64,000 nucleotides of DNA, from assembly GCA_030867875.1 (NCBI GenBank), contig JAOWCC010000091.1, forward strand, positions 868,001 to 932,000, given 5' to 3'. Each line of letters starts with the position of its first letter. Positions within the stretch are counted from its first letter, which is position 1. Shown here one piece after another: positions 54,836 through 64,000 of this stretch. This DNA comes from Actinernus sp. WN-2022 (Eukaryota; Cnidaria; Anthozoa; Actiniaria; Actinernidae). The notes below the pieces were generated by a model that saw nothing but the letters and a program-made list of their open reading frames with translations, was not told where the DNA came from and did not search any database. Both the position numbers and the translations under genes were made by a program.

Positions 54836-55561
54836 TCAGGGCGAACGACATTTGCCTTTGATGGTTTTCACTTGCCGATTTATGACTGTAAGCTTTCGGT
54901 GCTTTTGTGGGCACTCAGCTGTGCAACAAAATTCTCCGGAATCGCATAAACATTTGGCTGGAAGGCCTTTTTCCTGTCCAGTTCTTGTCTTTGTCCCTCT
55001 TTCTGCTAACCAAACGAGCACTTCTCTCCCGTCAGGTGCTTTCTGTGTAATTACACATCGCCCCAGCAAAGTTTATGACTTTCGTCTCTTACTCGGAAGC
55101 CGAAATGCATAGAACTAAACCACCAAATGGTCATTTGCAGGACCTCTGTCACCAAATTATCTGGAGTTAAGCATCTTATCTTCCTCCTCATCAGTGAGTG
55201 CGCAGGTGGCTTGTTTCCTTTGCCATTCTTTACGAAAAAATTGCGTTTGGCCATGAGGACCTTCCTTCACTGCGCGAACTCCTTGTCTTTAATTTTCAAG
55301 CACCAGTGAAGGTAGGCTCTCTATTTCCATTTCACCTTTATCAATACTCTGTAGGTACTTCTGTAGTATGTTAAGGTCGGACCTTGTTGTTTTGACAGTG
55401 TTAATGGCTTTCTGGTTTGTTAAAAAGGCCTCTATTTCTTATTTGCTGCTTTGAAGCTGTTCGCCCTCTACTTGTTGTTGTTGTTTGCAAAAAGTTGCAG
55501 TTTCCTCGCTTACTTCGCCAGGATAATAAAATTCACTTTCATAATGTTCATCTTCACTCAT
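54836..55561 (-). pseudogene. Crypton/DUF3504-like tyrosine recombinase relic
   Basis: ATG at 55561 (MSEDEHYESEFYYPGE), stop after about 40 codons, then the same strand continues with AINTVKTTRSDLNILQKYL, KVLMAKRNFFVKNGKGNKP, TIWWFSSMHFGFRVRDESHK, LCWGDV and, after a frame shift near 55055, PDGREVLVWLAERGTKTRTG. The 'HFGFRxRDESxKLxWGD' and 'GxEVLVWLAERGTKTR' blocks are those of the DUF3504 domain of Crypton-derived proteins (KCTD1-, ZMYM- and QRICH1-type). Three or more stops or shifts make it a dead copy. Not related by sequence to the DIRS/Ngaro piece at 21 kb. Confidence 0.65.
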
Positions 55562-57689
55562 TTTAGAGCTCCTCTGTCGGCCTTGTGTTTCTTGTATTTG
55601 GTGTTGAATTAAAAATAGGTAATATTTGTTTTAATTATTTTGAACCGGCGTTTTCTCTATGTATCACTTTCACTGAAAGCAGAATAAATTTGAAACTGGC
55701 GCCGGTGGGATATTATTTGTAGTCTTACATCAAGTACTATGCCGGTCCGAATACACAAAAAGACGGACTGTGCGTCAACCAATCAGAATGCAGGAAATTG
55801 CAAAGCATATAATAATTAGCTTTATCCCATAACTTATACATATCACTTATATTGCCACCCAGGAAAAGTAAAAGAATTATTGCGAATAAGGCTGAGCTTG
55901 ACAATTGTCTTTGTGATATTCGAAATTATATTTCACTATCATACACGTTTTGCGGAACTTCTGCAATCTTTGTGTATTTTCTGCAATCTTTAAAAAAGAA
56001 CTCAAAATTTGTGTTATCCTCTTATGAATAGCTTGTAGGAGGGCCATATTCTCCTGAAGAAATATTGCTTCTTCTGATTGGTCTGAATTGTAATGCATGC
56101 AGCAGCAACAATGAGGCACAAAAGGGATTCACTCCCTGTTCAACCAGTATGACGTTACTTTTTCGAAACTCGTCGCTGCAGTGGTACTGTGACAGTTATC
56201 ATGAAAATGGTTATATTTTGACATGATTCTCACTATTTCGTGTTCTTTGTTGTTTAAAAACATGTTTACATGGCCCTTCCTCTTGGTTTTTAGTTCCTTA
56301 TTATGAAACTGGTCTCAGCTTCCAGATTGTCTGTAAGATAACCAAGAGGAATCGTTGTTATTGCTAGGTCTTAAAAAATATTATTACTTGCATCGATGAA
56401 GTTGACCAGCAGTGAGTAAATGTGACTGAACTAATCCAGCCATTCTTGGTGTGAATTGTGTCTAATTTACTAATAATTCCAGGGGTACTCTTCGCGTGAA
56501 GAGCCTGATAAAAAAATTCACAAAGATGTTCCATTAGAACCATAGTAAACACTTCTGCCCACAACATTTAAATTTACAACCTCGTGCCCAGGGTCTTCTC
56601 GGTCAGATCCAAGATGGTAATAACTAAATTATGACGAATTATGATTGGCTCTTCGGTTATGATGCAAAAGATGTATTCGAAGGAAACAAGTTCTGCTATT
56701 CTATTTTTCTGTATTTTGCATCTATGAAGATTGTGTGATTCAGTGCAAATTTCCCCACATCGTACATCACGCATACCAAGAATAGACAATCACATTCAGT
56801 ACAAAGAAAACACAATGGTCCACAATTAGAAGCCATTAGTTCGGCTTATCAAAGCCGGGGACAGCAGGGCAAAACTAAATTATATCCCGTAAGACTTCTA
56901 CCCACAACATTGAAATTTACGACCTCGTGCCCAGGGTTGTGGGCTAAATTAGGTTAAATTCCAATTCGATCTGTGGATTAGCCAGGACCTGGCTTTGATC
57001 AGCCCTCATGGTTGGTTCAGGTATCGTTAGAAATTCAGAGTTCAGAACTGATGTCACAAATTACAAGCCTTGATCCATTTGTACATGACTGAGGTTGTGA
57101 GGGAGGTTTTCAGATTTTCTCTTCATAGACGCACAACACAGAAAAATAAAATAGCAGGTTCTAACTTGTTTCTTTCGAATACATCTTTGTATAGACGTTG
57201 GGTTTATTTCAGGGTTCAGTTCTCCTTTCAATTTTGCTTTCAATTTTTATCACGTAAACCTAGTACATTATCGAACCATTGCGTGAACTCATTGTCGTAG
57301 AGCTCCTCTGGTTATTGCAATCTACTATACAACTTGTCCAACAAGAAGGCCACCGTGCATTTCTTCAGGGCTACAAAATGTATGTGACTATCTGAAAACC
57401 CTCTAGGCATTTTGCACACTTTATCTTCATAAATATTCCCTGATATTCTTGTACACCTTCCTTAAACTTCTAGCATCATCTTTACCTCACTTGCCATCTT
57501 GCTCCAATTCAAAATCAAAGTAAAGAACACAATTTACAGGCAAAATGTCTGTTGGACAGTTTGGCCAATTCGCCCATTTCTTTTGGTAACCACCTTTCCA
57601 TCACGAAGTCATACCCTGTCCTTTCTATCACTTTACCAAGACAAGGCCTTTTGTCATAGTTTCGTATATGTACAGCAACCATAGCTCAC
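55562..57689. other. Stretch without a supported gene
   Basis: A direct repeat CCCACAACAT(T)(T/G)AAATTTAC(A/G)ACCTCGTGCCCAGGG occurs at about 56557 and 56902. Other open frames here lack motifs and splice sites. Confidence 0.35.
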
Positions 57690-57756
57690 CTTTGAGGCCA
57701 GAGTAGTCGTCAACTTCTCTGGTGTTTGTTAGCCTTATGTAGGGACCACAGTAGAC
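57690..57756 (-). CDS. Exon of an unidentified minus gene
   Basis: 67 nt, acceptor CATCCAAG|GTC, donor CTCAAAG|GTGAGC. Encodes VYCGPYIRLTNTREVDDYSG. It joins in phase 0 to the exon ending at 58417 on its 5' side. Family not recognised. Confidence 0.4.
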
Positions 57757-58416
57757 CTTGGATGAAAAATAAATTAAATCTTACTATTTTTTTTACATGA
57801 AGACCGAAGGCTTCATGTTGAGCCCATAGGAATTAATTGTGATGTTCTTAAAATTAGATTGAAAAGGATTCAAGTTTGAGGAAATATATTTTTAGGCATC
57901 AAATTTCCAAGGGAAACTGTCAGCAAATAGTCCAGAGACAGAAGCACTCTCTATTGTTTAACGCTGTTTTGCTGATAATGTTTTGCCGATAATGCTAACC
58001 AGACAGTATCACATCACATCACCACTTTTGTCCAGTGAGAGCGTGCGAAAATGTAGTGGTGAAGTGAACTCTTCTGTATAATCCTGATAGTGCCATGTGG
58101 CAGACAAACACCATCATGTATTGTAATAATTATTACTGCTTCCGTTCTATGAGACTGCATGATACTTTTTTGGTGAACTACATAAAGGATTGATACATAA
58201 TGTAGTGTGGAGTCAAATATCAGTACCAGAGAATAAAAGGAATAGTCTCTTTTTAGCAGAACCAGCTAGTTGTCTAATATTAAACTTAAACGCAAAAATG
58301 CAGTATGCATTTAGAAGTTCACTGTATAATGTCTGATTGTATCATCCAAGTTCAGCGAGCATGTTCATGTAAATGTATGTCAAAAAGTCAATGAAAATGT
58401 ATAATATGGAACTAAC

Positions 58417-58728
58417 CTCTGGAATATCATCAAATTGACTTTTAGTGTTGTCCTCCAAGTCATCAGGAACTCCCTCTGGTCTTTCACCTCCAATTCCAAC
58501 TGCAATAGTCTGTTGTCTCCGTATCTGGTCATTCTTTTTAGCAACAAGTGCTTTAAGAATCGACGAACAGAGGATTCTCTAGGTTAAGCAGCTCTTCCCA
58601 TTCTTTCTTCCCTGTCTCACCAAACAGACGTGATCCATTAAAACAACTTATTGACGTCTCTCTTTACGAGTTAAACTCCATTCTCTCCAGATCTCCGGGC
58701 ATGTGTCCAAGGGAATATCAGCACCATC
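58417..58728 (-). pseudogene. Degenerate exon preceding the 57690 exon
   Basis: Acceptor-like TTGTCACAG and donor CCAGAG|GTTAGT. The 3' half reads ALVAKKNDQIRRQQTIAVGI and GGERPEGVPDDLEDNT. The 5' half gives DGADIPLDTCPEIWREWSLT and EEWEELLNLENPLFVDS only if frame is shifted twice (about 58570 and 58650). The gene is probably dead, or these are two exons with unusual splicing. Confidence 0.4.
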
Positions 58729-58949
58729 CTGTGACAAAAAATACAACTTGAGTTTGCTATACTGCATGGTAACATTATGTACATGTACAATACATGTATA
58801 CTACTAACTCCCAAAGTTAAAGCATGTCAGAACTTGTCTCGAGTTGTCATACTACTATGAATTTCAGTACATCGCACATTACACACAACACTTGATTGCC
58901 TTCCGAAGACTTCCGAATATGTTAATAGGGACCTTAAGACCCGACGACG

Positions 58950-59280
58950 GTAGATATGGTGGAGAGGATGCTGTCGCAAGGCGCGAAAGCTAAACATTAA
59001 GAAACCACTGGGAAGTGAGACGGCAACGTGAAGAACGATTTACACGAGTTTTCCGAAAAAATAGTGACATTGTCTTCGTTTAAAAAGACCCGTAATATTT
59101 TGCTTGAAAGCTTCGACGATGGAGAGATCTCAGAAGATGAATTCCTTCTCTTTATTCGGCCACCACGTCCAAAAACCCAGCTTTTTCTTACGAACAGGGA
59201 AGATTTGACCTTGAAAGGCTCTTTTACTAGTATTTCTTGAACCAAACACAAATCTTTCGCTTCTGTCCATTCCATTCTAC
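58950..59280. mobile_element. Internally deleted PIF/Harbinger-type relic
   Basis: From the left: TAATAGGGACCTTAAGACCC (58921 on), a typical Harbinger-like terminus, then a + frame at 59028-59180 (FSEKIVTLSSFKKTRNILLE ... DDGEISEDEFLL) resembling the nuclease N-terminus of such elements. At 59275-59198 on minus is an ATG frame, MEWTEAKDLCLVQEILVKEP, resembling the start of the Myb/SANT partner. The two gene starts face each other with their bodies missing. No right terminal repeat was found. Confidence 0.45.
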
Positions 59281-60129
59281 AATTTAAAAATAAAAAATCA
59301 TGTATAAAACTTATATATTTCTGCATGTATTTCACTTTATACCAATATTCGGCACTAAGCTAATTATGAACTGATTAAACTAGTACTAGGTAATACAAGG
59401 TAAACGTGGATGAAACTTTCTCAGTTTCTTTTTCTATTGGCAAAATGTATTGTTTGTACAAGCTGAGTGGGAATATTTAGAAGTGATGCTGGACATTGTG
59501 AAACTCATAACTAAAATATTTGACTTTATTTATTCAAGAGAACGGGCGAAGGCTTATATTTTCAGTAGAGGCGAGAATCTGGCTGAAAAGAAAACACAGT
59601 CAGCAGCGTCCTATTGTTTGCAATGCTTCCCAAAAGATTTGTTGGGGTTATAAAAAGCTTGGAGAGTCATAAATGCTGGGAAATCGTTAAAGGAATATAA
59701 CTTGTAAACGTTTTCGTTTTGCAAATTTGTGTTTGTGTTCAGTTTGTGTTTCAGTAAATTTCAGTAAAGCCGTACCAAACGTGCATAAAAAATACATACA
59801 TTATAGCTCAGTGTTAAAAGCACATTTGTCCATATATTTCCACGAGCTTATAAGCTGTTTTAAGAGCTTAGAAGAAATTCTTTATATGCCAGAAATAAAT
59901 TATAACTTACCGTGGTTTGTTCACTGCATTAGCTGTGGAATCGCCAGAAATTTAATTCATATGGAATGCAGTACAACAAAACGTGTATTATTTCGCTAAT
60001 TCCGCCTTTAGGAATTACAGAAAATCAAAACAAGTGCTCCAAGAATGTTAAAGCTTACCACTCATCAGCAAGAGACCGTACCTTGTACCTTAAAATTTAG
60101 AGAGAAATGATACTACCCTCGCGTTTTAT

Positions 60130-60243
60130 TGAGAACTGTACGGCCCCGCAAATGATCCCAGGCCCGCAAATGATCCCGGCCCGCAAATGATCCCAAAATC
60201 CTCCCGCAAATGATCCCAGCTGAAAATACGAATGGCAACGAAT
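60130..60243. repeat. Inverse copy of the GATCATTTGCGGG repeat
   Basis: GAACTGTACGGCCCCGCAAA, three to four GCAAATGATCCC units, then CAGCTGAAAATACGAATGGC: the inverse complement of 47710-47845. Confidence 0.85.
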
Positions 60244-60899
60244 TTTTGATTGCGAGATTGCGAGATATTTGGAATTCTACAAGTTTTTATCTTATGCTTA
60301 TATTTTGCATATATACATTTCTTTTTTTATATTTTTCAATCAAAAAAACTTGGCAGGATACACTGCATGATGAATATAGTTATCCGAAAATAAATGTTCT
60401 GAGTACGTGTTAGTAAGTAATAGACGCCGCTTTCTTTGTAAAATCATCAATCTACTGTATTTTTAAAGAAGCTAAAATTAAAACAAGCCCGCTCAAAACA
60501 CATAGGAAAACCTGGGCTCCTTGAATATTATTCCGGAAAACGTTTTAGCTCCTTTGTTTGAGAGCCAGGTTTTAGTAATGAAAAGAGGAGCATTGTAGTC
60601 GACCACCGCTAGTTGATTTGCCCAACATTTCACAGGCAAGGGGTTTAGATATTAAAAGATATCAAGAAAGCAAGAGAAAGCCTAAGCTGGGTTGTCGGGA
60701 TTATCCTATTTTGATTAAAGTCAAACAACAATTTTCACTGGAAAAATCTACCTGGTTCCATAGTGTGTAAATATATTGGAAATAGTTTGTAAATACACTG
60801 TAAATTGAATTTACAAGACCATGGTACATCTACATAGTATGTAAACCGTGAGGTAAGTTTGTAAATAGTTTATAAAGGTTTTGGAAATTCAACGTGAAT

Positions 60900-61300
60900 G
60901 ATCTTCTTCTTAAACAAATATTTTGTAAATAGTTTGTAAACTATTTGGAAACATTTTGTAAATACTTTGTAAATATCTTGAATGTTTTTTGTAAATAGTT
61001 TGGAAATATGAGGCCACATTTTGTAAATACTTTCTAAATCTCTTGACCGTTCTTTGTAAATAGTTTGGAAATATCTGGCCACATTTTCTAAATACTTTGT
61101 AAATCTATTGAATGTTCTTTGTAAATAGTTTGGAAATATGAGGCCACATTTTGTAAATACTTTGTAAATCTCTTGAATGTTCTTTGTAAATAGTTTGGAA
61201 ATATGAGGCCACATTTTGTAAATACTTTGTAAATCTCTTGAATGTTCTTTGTAAATAGTTTGGAAATATCAGGCCACATTTTGTAAATACTTTGAACATC
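60900..61300. repeat. 64-bp minisatellite, about six copies
   Basis: Units of TTCTTTGTAAATAGTTTGGAAATAT(G/C)AGGCCACATTTTGTAAATACTTTGTAAATC(T)CTTGAATG. The minus frames through it (KLFTKNIQEIYKVFTKC and similar) are read-through of the repeat. Confidence 0.9.
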
Positions 61301-62972
61301 ATCTGCATGGACACATTAGACTTTGTCAACATTTCCTAACCTTTTTTGCAAAAATGTCTGTGAACAACAGGACAACCATTTTCAACATTATCACTTTTTT
61401 ATTTGAATCTTTTCTTATCATAATTGCACAATTTCCTTTCAGATAATTATATCTATGTATATTTACGTATACATGTATGTTGGCATTAAATTTTAACCCT
61501 GGTTTATTTTTGGGAGCCACTTCCCCTCAGTTATCCTCTAAATGAGATCTAGACACAAGTCAAACCTAACCTAAAAACCTGCAGAAAAAAATAACCATGA
61601 CAATGAAACTACAATCTAAGTCTCTAGTTCTCTTCAAATATAAATTGAATTACAATAGACTAAATCATCAAAATCATGTGCATGATAATCTGCCTTATAA
61701 TCATCTCTTGAAGATTATTATTTATATGATTACCTTTTCGTAATACCAGTCTCAAACCCTAAACAACATTAACAGCCACACACTAATTATTGGTGAAACC
61801 TAAAATATATTAAAGTCATTTTCAATTATCATTAATTTTTCTTATTACCAGTACCCCTAAACCTAACATTTATAGAAATCTGCAATGGTGGCACACACTA
61901 CACAAACGCCCACAGTGCTTTTGTTTTGCAGATTTATAAACAGTTGTATTATCTGCTTAGCCAACTAATAGCTGCTAGTACTGTTTACCTATAATCCACA
62001 TCGTCAAATTTGTTTATGGTGGACATTTCAAAATAACTGATATTTTAATCTGACGTTTGTCGAATGTTCATCATCAGATTGCTGACTTACTTTAAAAAAA
62101 TGCTTGAACAAAAAGTTAAAGACACTGCAGGTTTATCTGAAACAAATTATCAATATATTATTATTTTACTGAGACTATACACATGGTGCCATTGCATCTT
62201 TTTCAGTTCTGTTTATAAAATTACATCTTAGAGAAATAAATCTTCACTGCTGAATCCAAGTTAGACAAAATTCTCAGACATTTCTTTAAATGGCATTGGT
62301 AGATTGATATGAATCTCTTCATGTGTTGGTTTCACTGAGACCAAAATGTAATGCATTCTAAGTGAATTACATTCTTAAAAAATATTGGAAAGTTCTTTAA
62401 GAGCTTCATCACAGGGTCAGCATGGAAAATGACTTTCAGTATAAAAAAAAGCCACAAAGCCATGTGTATAATTTTAGTAGAAAGTTTAACATTTTGAAAA
62501 TAATTACTCAGAAACATTAATAGGGGACTTGCACTAAAAGATCATATGCACATTTCCCACTGATGCTCAAATTGTGAACACACATACTGCACAATGCTAG
62601 TACATTTTGCCATTTTTAGAGCCGAGAACTACATTTATGTTGTGTTCTATTCTGTACCGAGAGAACCAAAACCATGGGTTAAGACTTAATCCAGGATTAG
62701 TGCTAATAGGGCACAGAGCCAAAGTAGGCTTCCTGGTGAAATGAGATATTTGGGCATTAAGCTTCAATTTTCTTTTTCTTCTAACCCTGCATATATGATA
62801 TCTAAGAAGGGTACTCATGGCTACGGTTAAGTCGGTAATATCTGTCGAATCGCTCCTAACTTTGTAAACCAAACATGCATCACGCTATTTCTTTATCCTG
62901 ACTAAAGTGAAAGAGATACGTTTTTTACTCTAAGATTAAGAACAAGATTTACCGGTTATTTTGTGGTGTAAC
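61301..62972. other. AT-rich stretch without a supported gene
   Basis: No exon with good splice sites on either strand. A minus 91-codon frame at 62597-62872 has no recognised motif. Confidence 0.4.
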
Positions 62973-63019
62973 ATGTCACTGAAAAAGAAGAAGAACGACG
63001 GATTAGAAATTTATAACAG
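62973..63019 (+). CDS. Candidate first exon
   Basis: ATG then MSLKKKKNDGLEIYN, donor TAACAG|GTATGG, phase 2. No second exon identified; it would run antisense to the RING gene. Weak. Confidence 0.25.
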
Positions 63020-63283
63020 GTATGGTGTTAATGTATTTTGCGCTTACTGTGACCATTGCATTGATTTTATCTTACGTTCTTGTTAAACACCATATCGGCG
63101 GCCCGGTGGACCGCCACCAGAACGTTGGCGTCCATGCTATTCGCATGGACTATGACACACCCGTCCCCTGCCTTCCTGCAAGAATGATTTATACGATTGA
63201 TAAGTTATTGGGAATATCGCTAAGGGTTATAGTTGTGTGGTATTGCGTTTATGCATTGTAGCGAAATGAAGTAGAAAACTTAC

Positions 63284-63515
63284 CAGCAAGCCCCCACAGG
63301 GCCAAGCCCTGTGGCGAAGGCCAAGCGGACACACCCCTCACAGAATGTGTGCCCACAGTTACTCAATGTAAAGGTCGGCTCTGGTATCGACTTGCATAGT
63401 ACACAAGAGTTAACGGCTGTATAGATAGGATGCAAGAAGAGAATATCTGTGAGGATACTGCACACAATCTTATAGTGTATCATTAAACAGTTTGGACCTT
63501 ACCTTGGTTCGACAT
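63284..63515 (-). CDS. First two exons of a RING-finger gene
   Basis: Exon 1 coding part 63515-63503: MSNQ plus one base, donor CAAG|GTAAGG. Exon 2 63416-63284: acceptor CTATACAG, donor GCTTGCTG|GTAAGT. The phases join to give MSNQAVNSCVLCKSIPEP followed by CGHTFCEGCVRL and GACW. The pattern C-x2-C ... C-x-H-x2-C-x2-C ... C is a RING finger (E3 ubiquitin ligase type) up to its penultimate Cys pair, the remainder being in an exon to the left that I did not find. The short first exon is chosen because of its ATG and phase fit. Confidence 0.65.
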
Positions 63516-64000
63516 GACGACGAATGAAGAAGGGTTTCACGTCCCTTCGTTTTATACTGAATTATTTGCATTGAATGCTCTTTTGTTCGGTTACTTTGAA
63601 GTAATTACAGTGAGTTATCACGATCACTCGAGATTCATTTCAACAATGGTTTCTGTGTTTCGAAATAATCCTTGAGGTCCTCTTTGTTAAAAAAAATACA
63701 GTGTACCTTTATTAACGTGTCTACGAATCAAAAATTTAGTTGATCTGATTTGAAAACCGTTTCGAATCAAGGAAAAGTTTGCAAATATGTGGTACTAAGG
63801 AAAATACACATCACTGTGCTAATTATGTTGCCACGGAAACACTCTTGGTCCCATGTTTCATCCGTGTGGAAAAACAATTTTGTAATTTCTCCTTCCTCGA
63901 ACACAATTTACTGCTGTGGGCACATCAGATGACTCCAAGTCCATCAGTTTTGTGAGAAAATACATCAGTTCTCTGACCCCTACACTGTTAAGCTACCCAC
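63516..64000. other. Upstream region of the RING gene
   Basis: Would include the RING gene promoter. A + frame at 63829-63932 contains SWSHVSSVWKNNFVIS, faintly like a BED finger start, but too weak to annotate. Confidence 0.3.

Noticed and set aside
54852..55112. 86-codon + strand ORF
   Set aside because: The minus strand carries recognisable DUF3504 blocks over the same bases.
60870..61332. Minus-strand ORFs with repeated KLFTKNIQ/YKVFTKC
   Set aside because: Read-through of the 64-bp minisatellite.
63829..63932. BED-type zinc finger on +
   Set aside because: Only a few matching residues, no proper Cys/His spacing.

Overview
The window is eukaryotic nuclear DNA, AT-rich, with short exons bounded by GT-AG introns. 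It is crowded with transposon families that I associate with anthozoan cnidarians (corals, sea anemones): DIRS/Ngaro-like tyrosine-recombinase retrotransposon, Penelope-like and CR1/L2-like retrotransposons, ISL2EU with THAP and YqaJ proteins, pogo with a HIRAN protein, Harbinger relics and tRNA-derived SINEs. A stony coral or close relative is my best guess; no single feature proves it. No rRNA, intact tRNA, CRISPR or bacterial-style operon was seen.

1-3.9 kb: repeats, a MITE with a 28-C run, a short C2H2-like ORF and an orphan + strand exon (2349-2731). 3.97-19.52 kb: the main gene, on the minus strand. I assembled 14 exons by eye; all exon lengths and splice phases agree, giving about 1,382 codons. 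It has an N-terminal coiled-coil region, a middle part whose landmark order (Asp, Cys cluster, 'ALHCELRN', 'NQGFEASHK') resembles the RNase H-like core of RAG1/Transib recombinases, and a C-terminal Ulp1-type cysteine protease. Exons 11-12 lie in a 1.58-kb segmental duplication, the two copies separated by a 134-140-bp tandem array. The copy nearer the 3' end has lost one base in exon 12. Exon 1 carries two single-base disruptions. Introns hold a SINE and MITEs.

19.7-20.6 kb: a compact single-exon minus ORF and a small Cys-rich ORF. 21.3-24.2 kb: a decayed, 3'-truncated DIRS/Ngaro-like retroelement (gag-like, RT, RNase H, start of tyrosine recombinase). Upstream of it on the same strand lie a ~28-bp minisatellite and an intact SGNH-hydrolase ORF (25.1-25.7 kb). 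28.6-33.0 kb: a near-complete ISL2EU transposon with 77-bp terminal inverted repeats, an SAP/SWIM/YqaJ gene (+) and a THAP-DDE transposase (-), converging tail to tail. 37.1-40.5 kb: a SAM-like first exon (-) and a decayed multi-exon + strand gene of unknown family.

41.3-47.7 kb is a nest of elements. A 984-bp inverted-repeat element abuts a pogo/Tigger transposon (HIRAN ORF plus transposase). The pogo transposase has a nonsense codon and is split by a 517-bp TTAA-flanked MITE, and a second copy of that MITE splits a non-LTR RT relic. 48-51 kb holds exons of an unidentified minus gene and a CR1/L2-like 3' end. 52-53.6 kb holds a Penelope-like GIY-YIG relic; 54.8-55.6 kb a Crypton/DUF3504-like pseudogene; 57.7-58.7 kb two exons of an unidentified degenerate minus gene; 58.9-59.3 kb an internally deleted Harbinger relic. 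A 64-bp minisatellite (60.9-61.3 kb) and the first two exons of a RING-finger gene (63.3-63.5 kb, minus) close the window.

Most of the coding signal is selfish DNA at different stages of decay. The probable host genes are the large DDE-like/Ulp1 gene, the 48-50 kb gene, the SAM-like exon and the RING gene, though the large gene may itself be transposon-derived.
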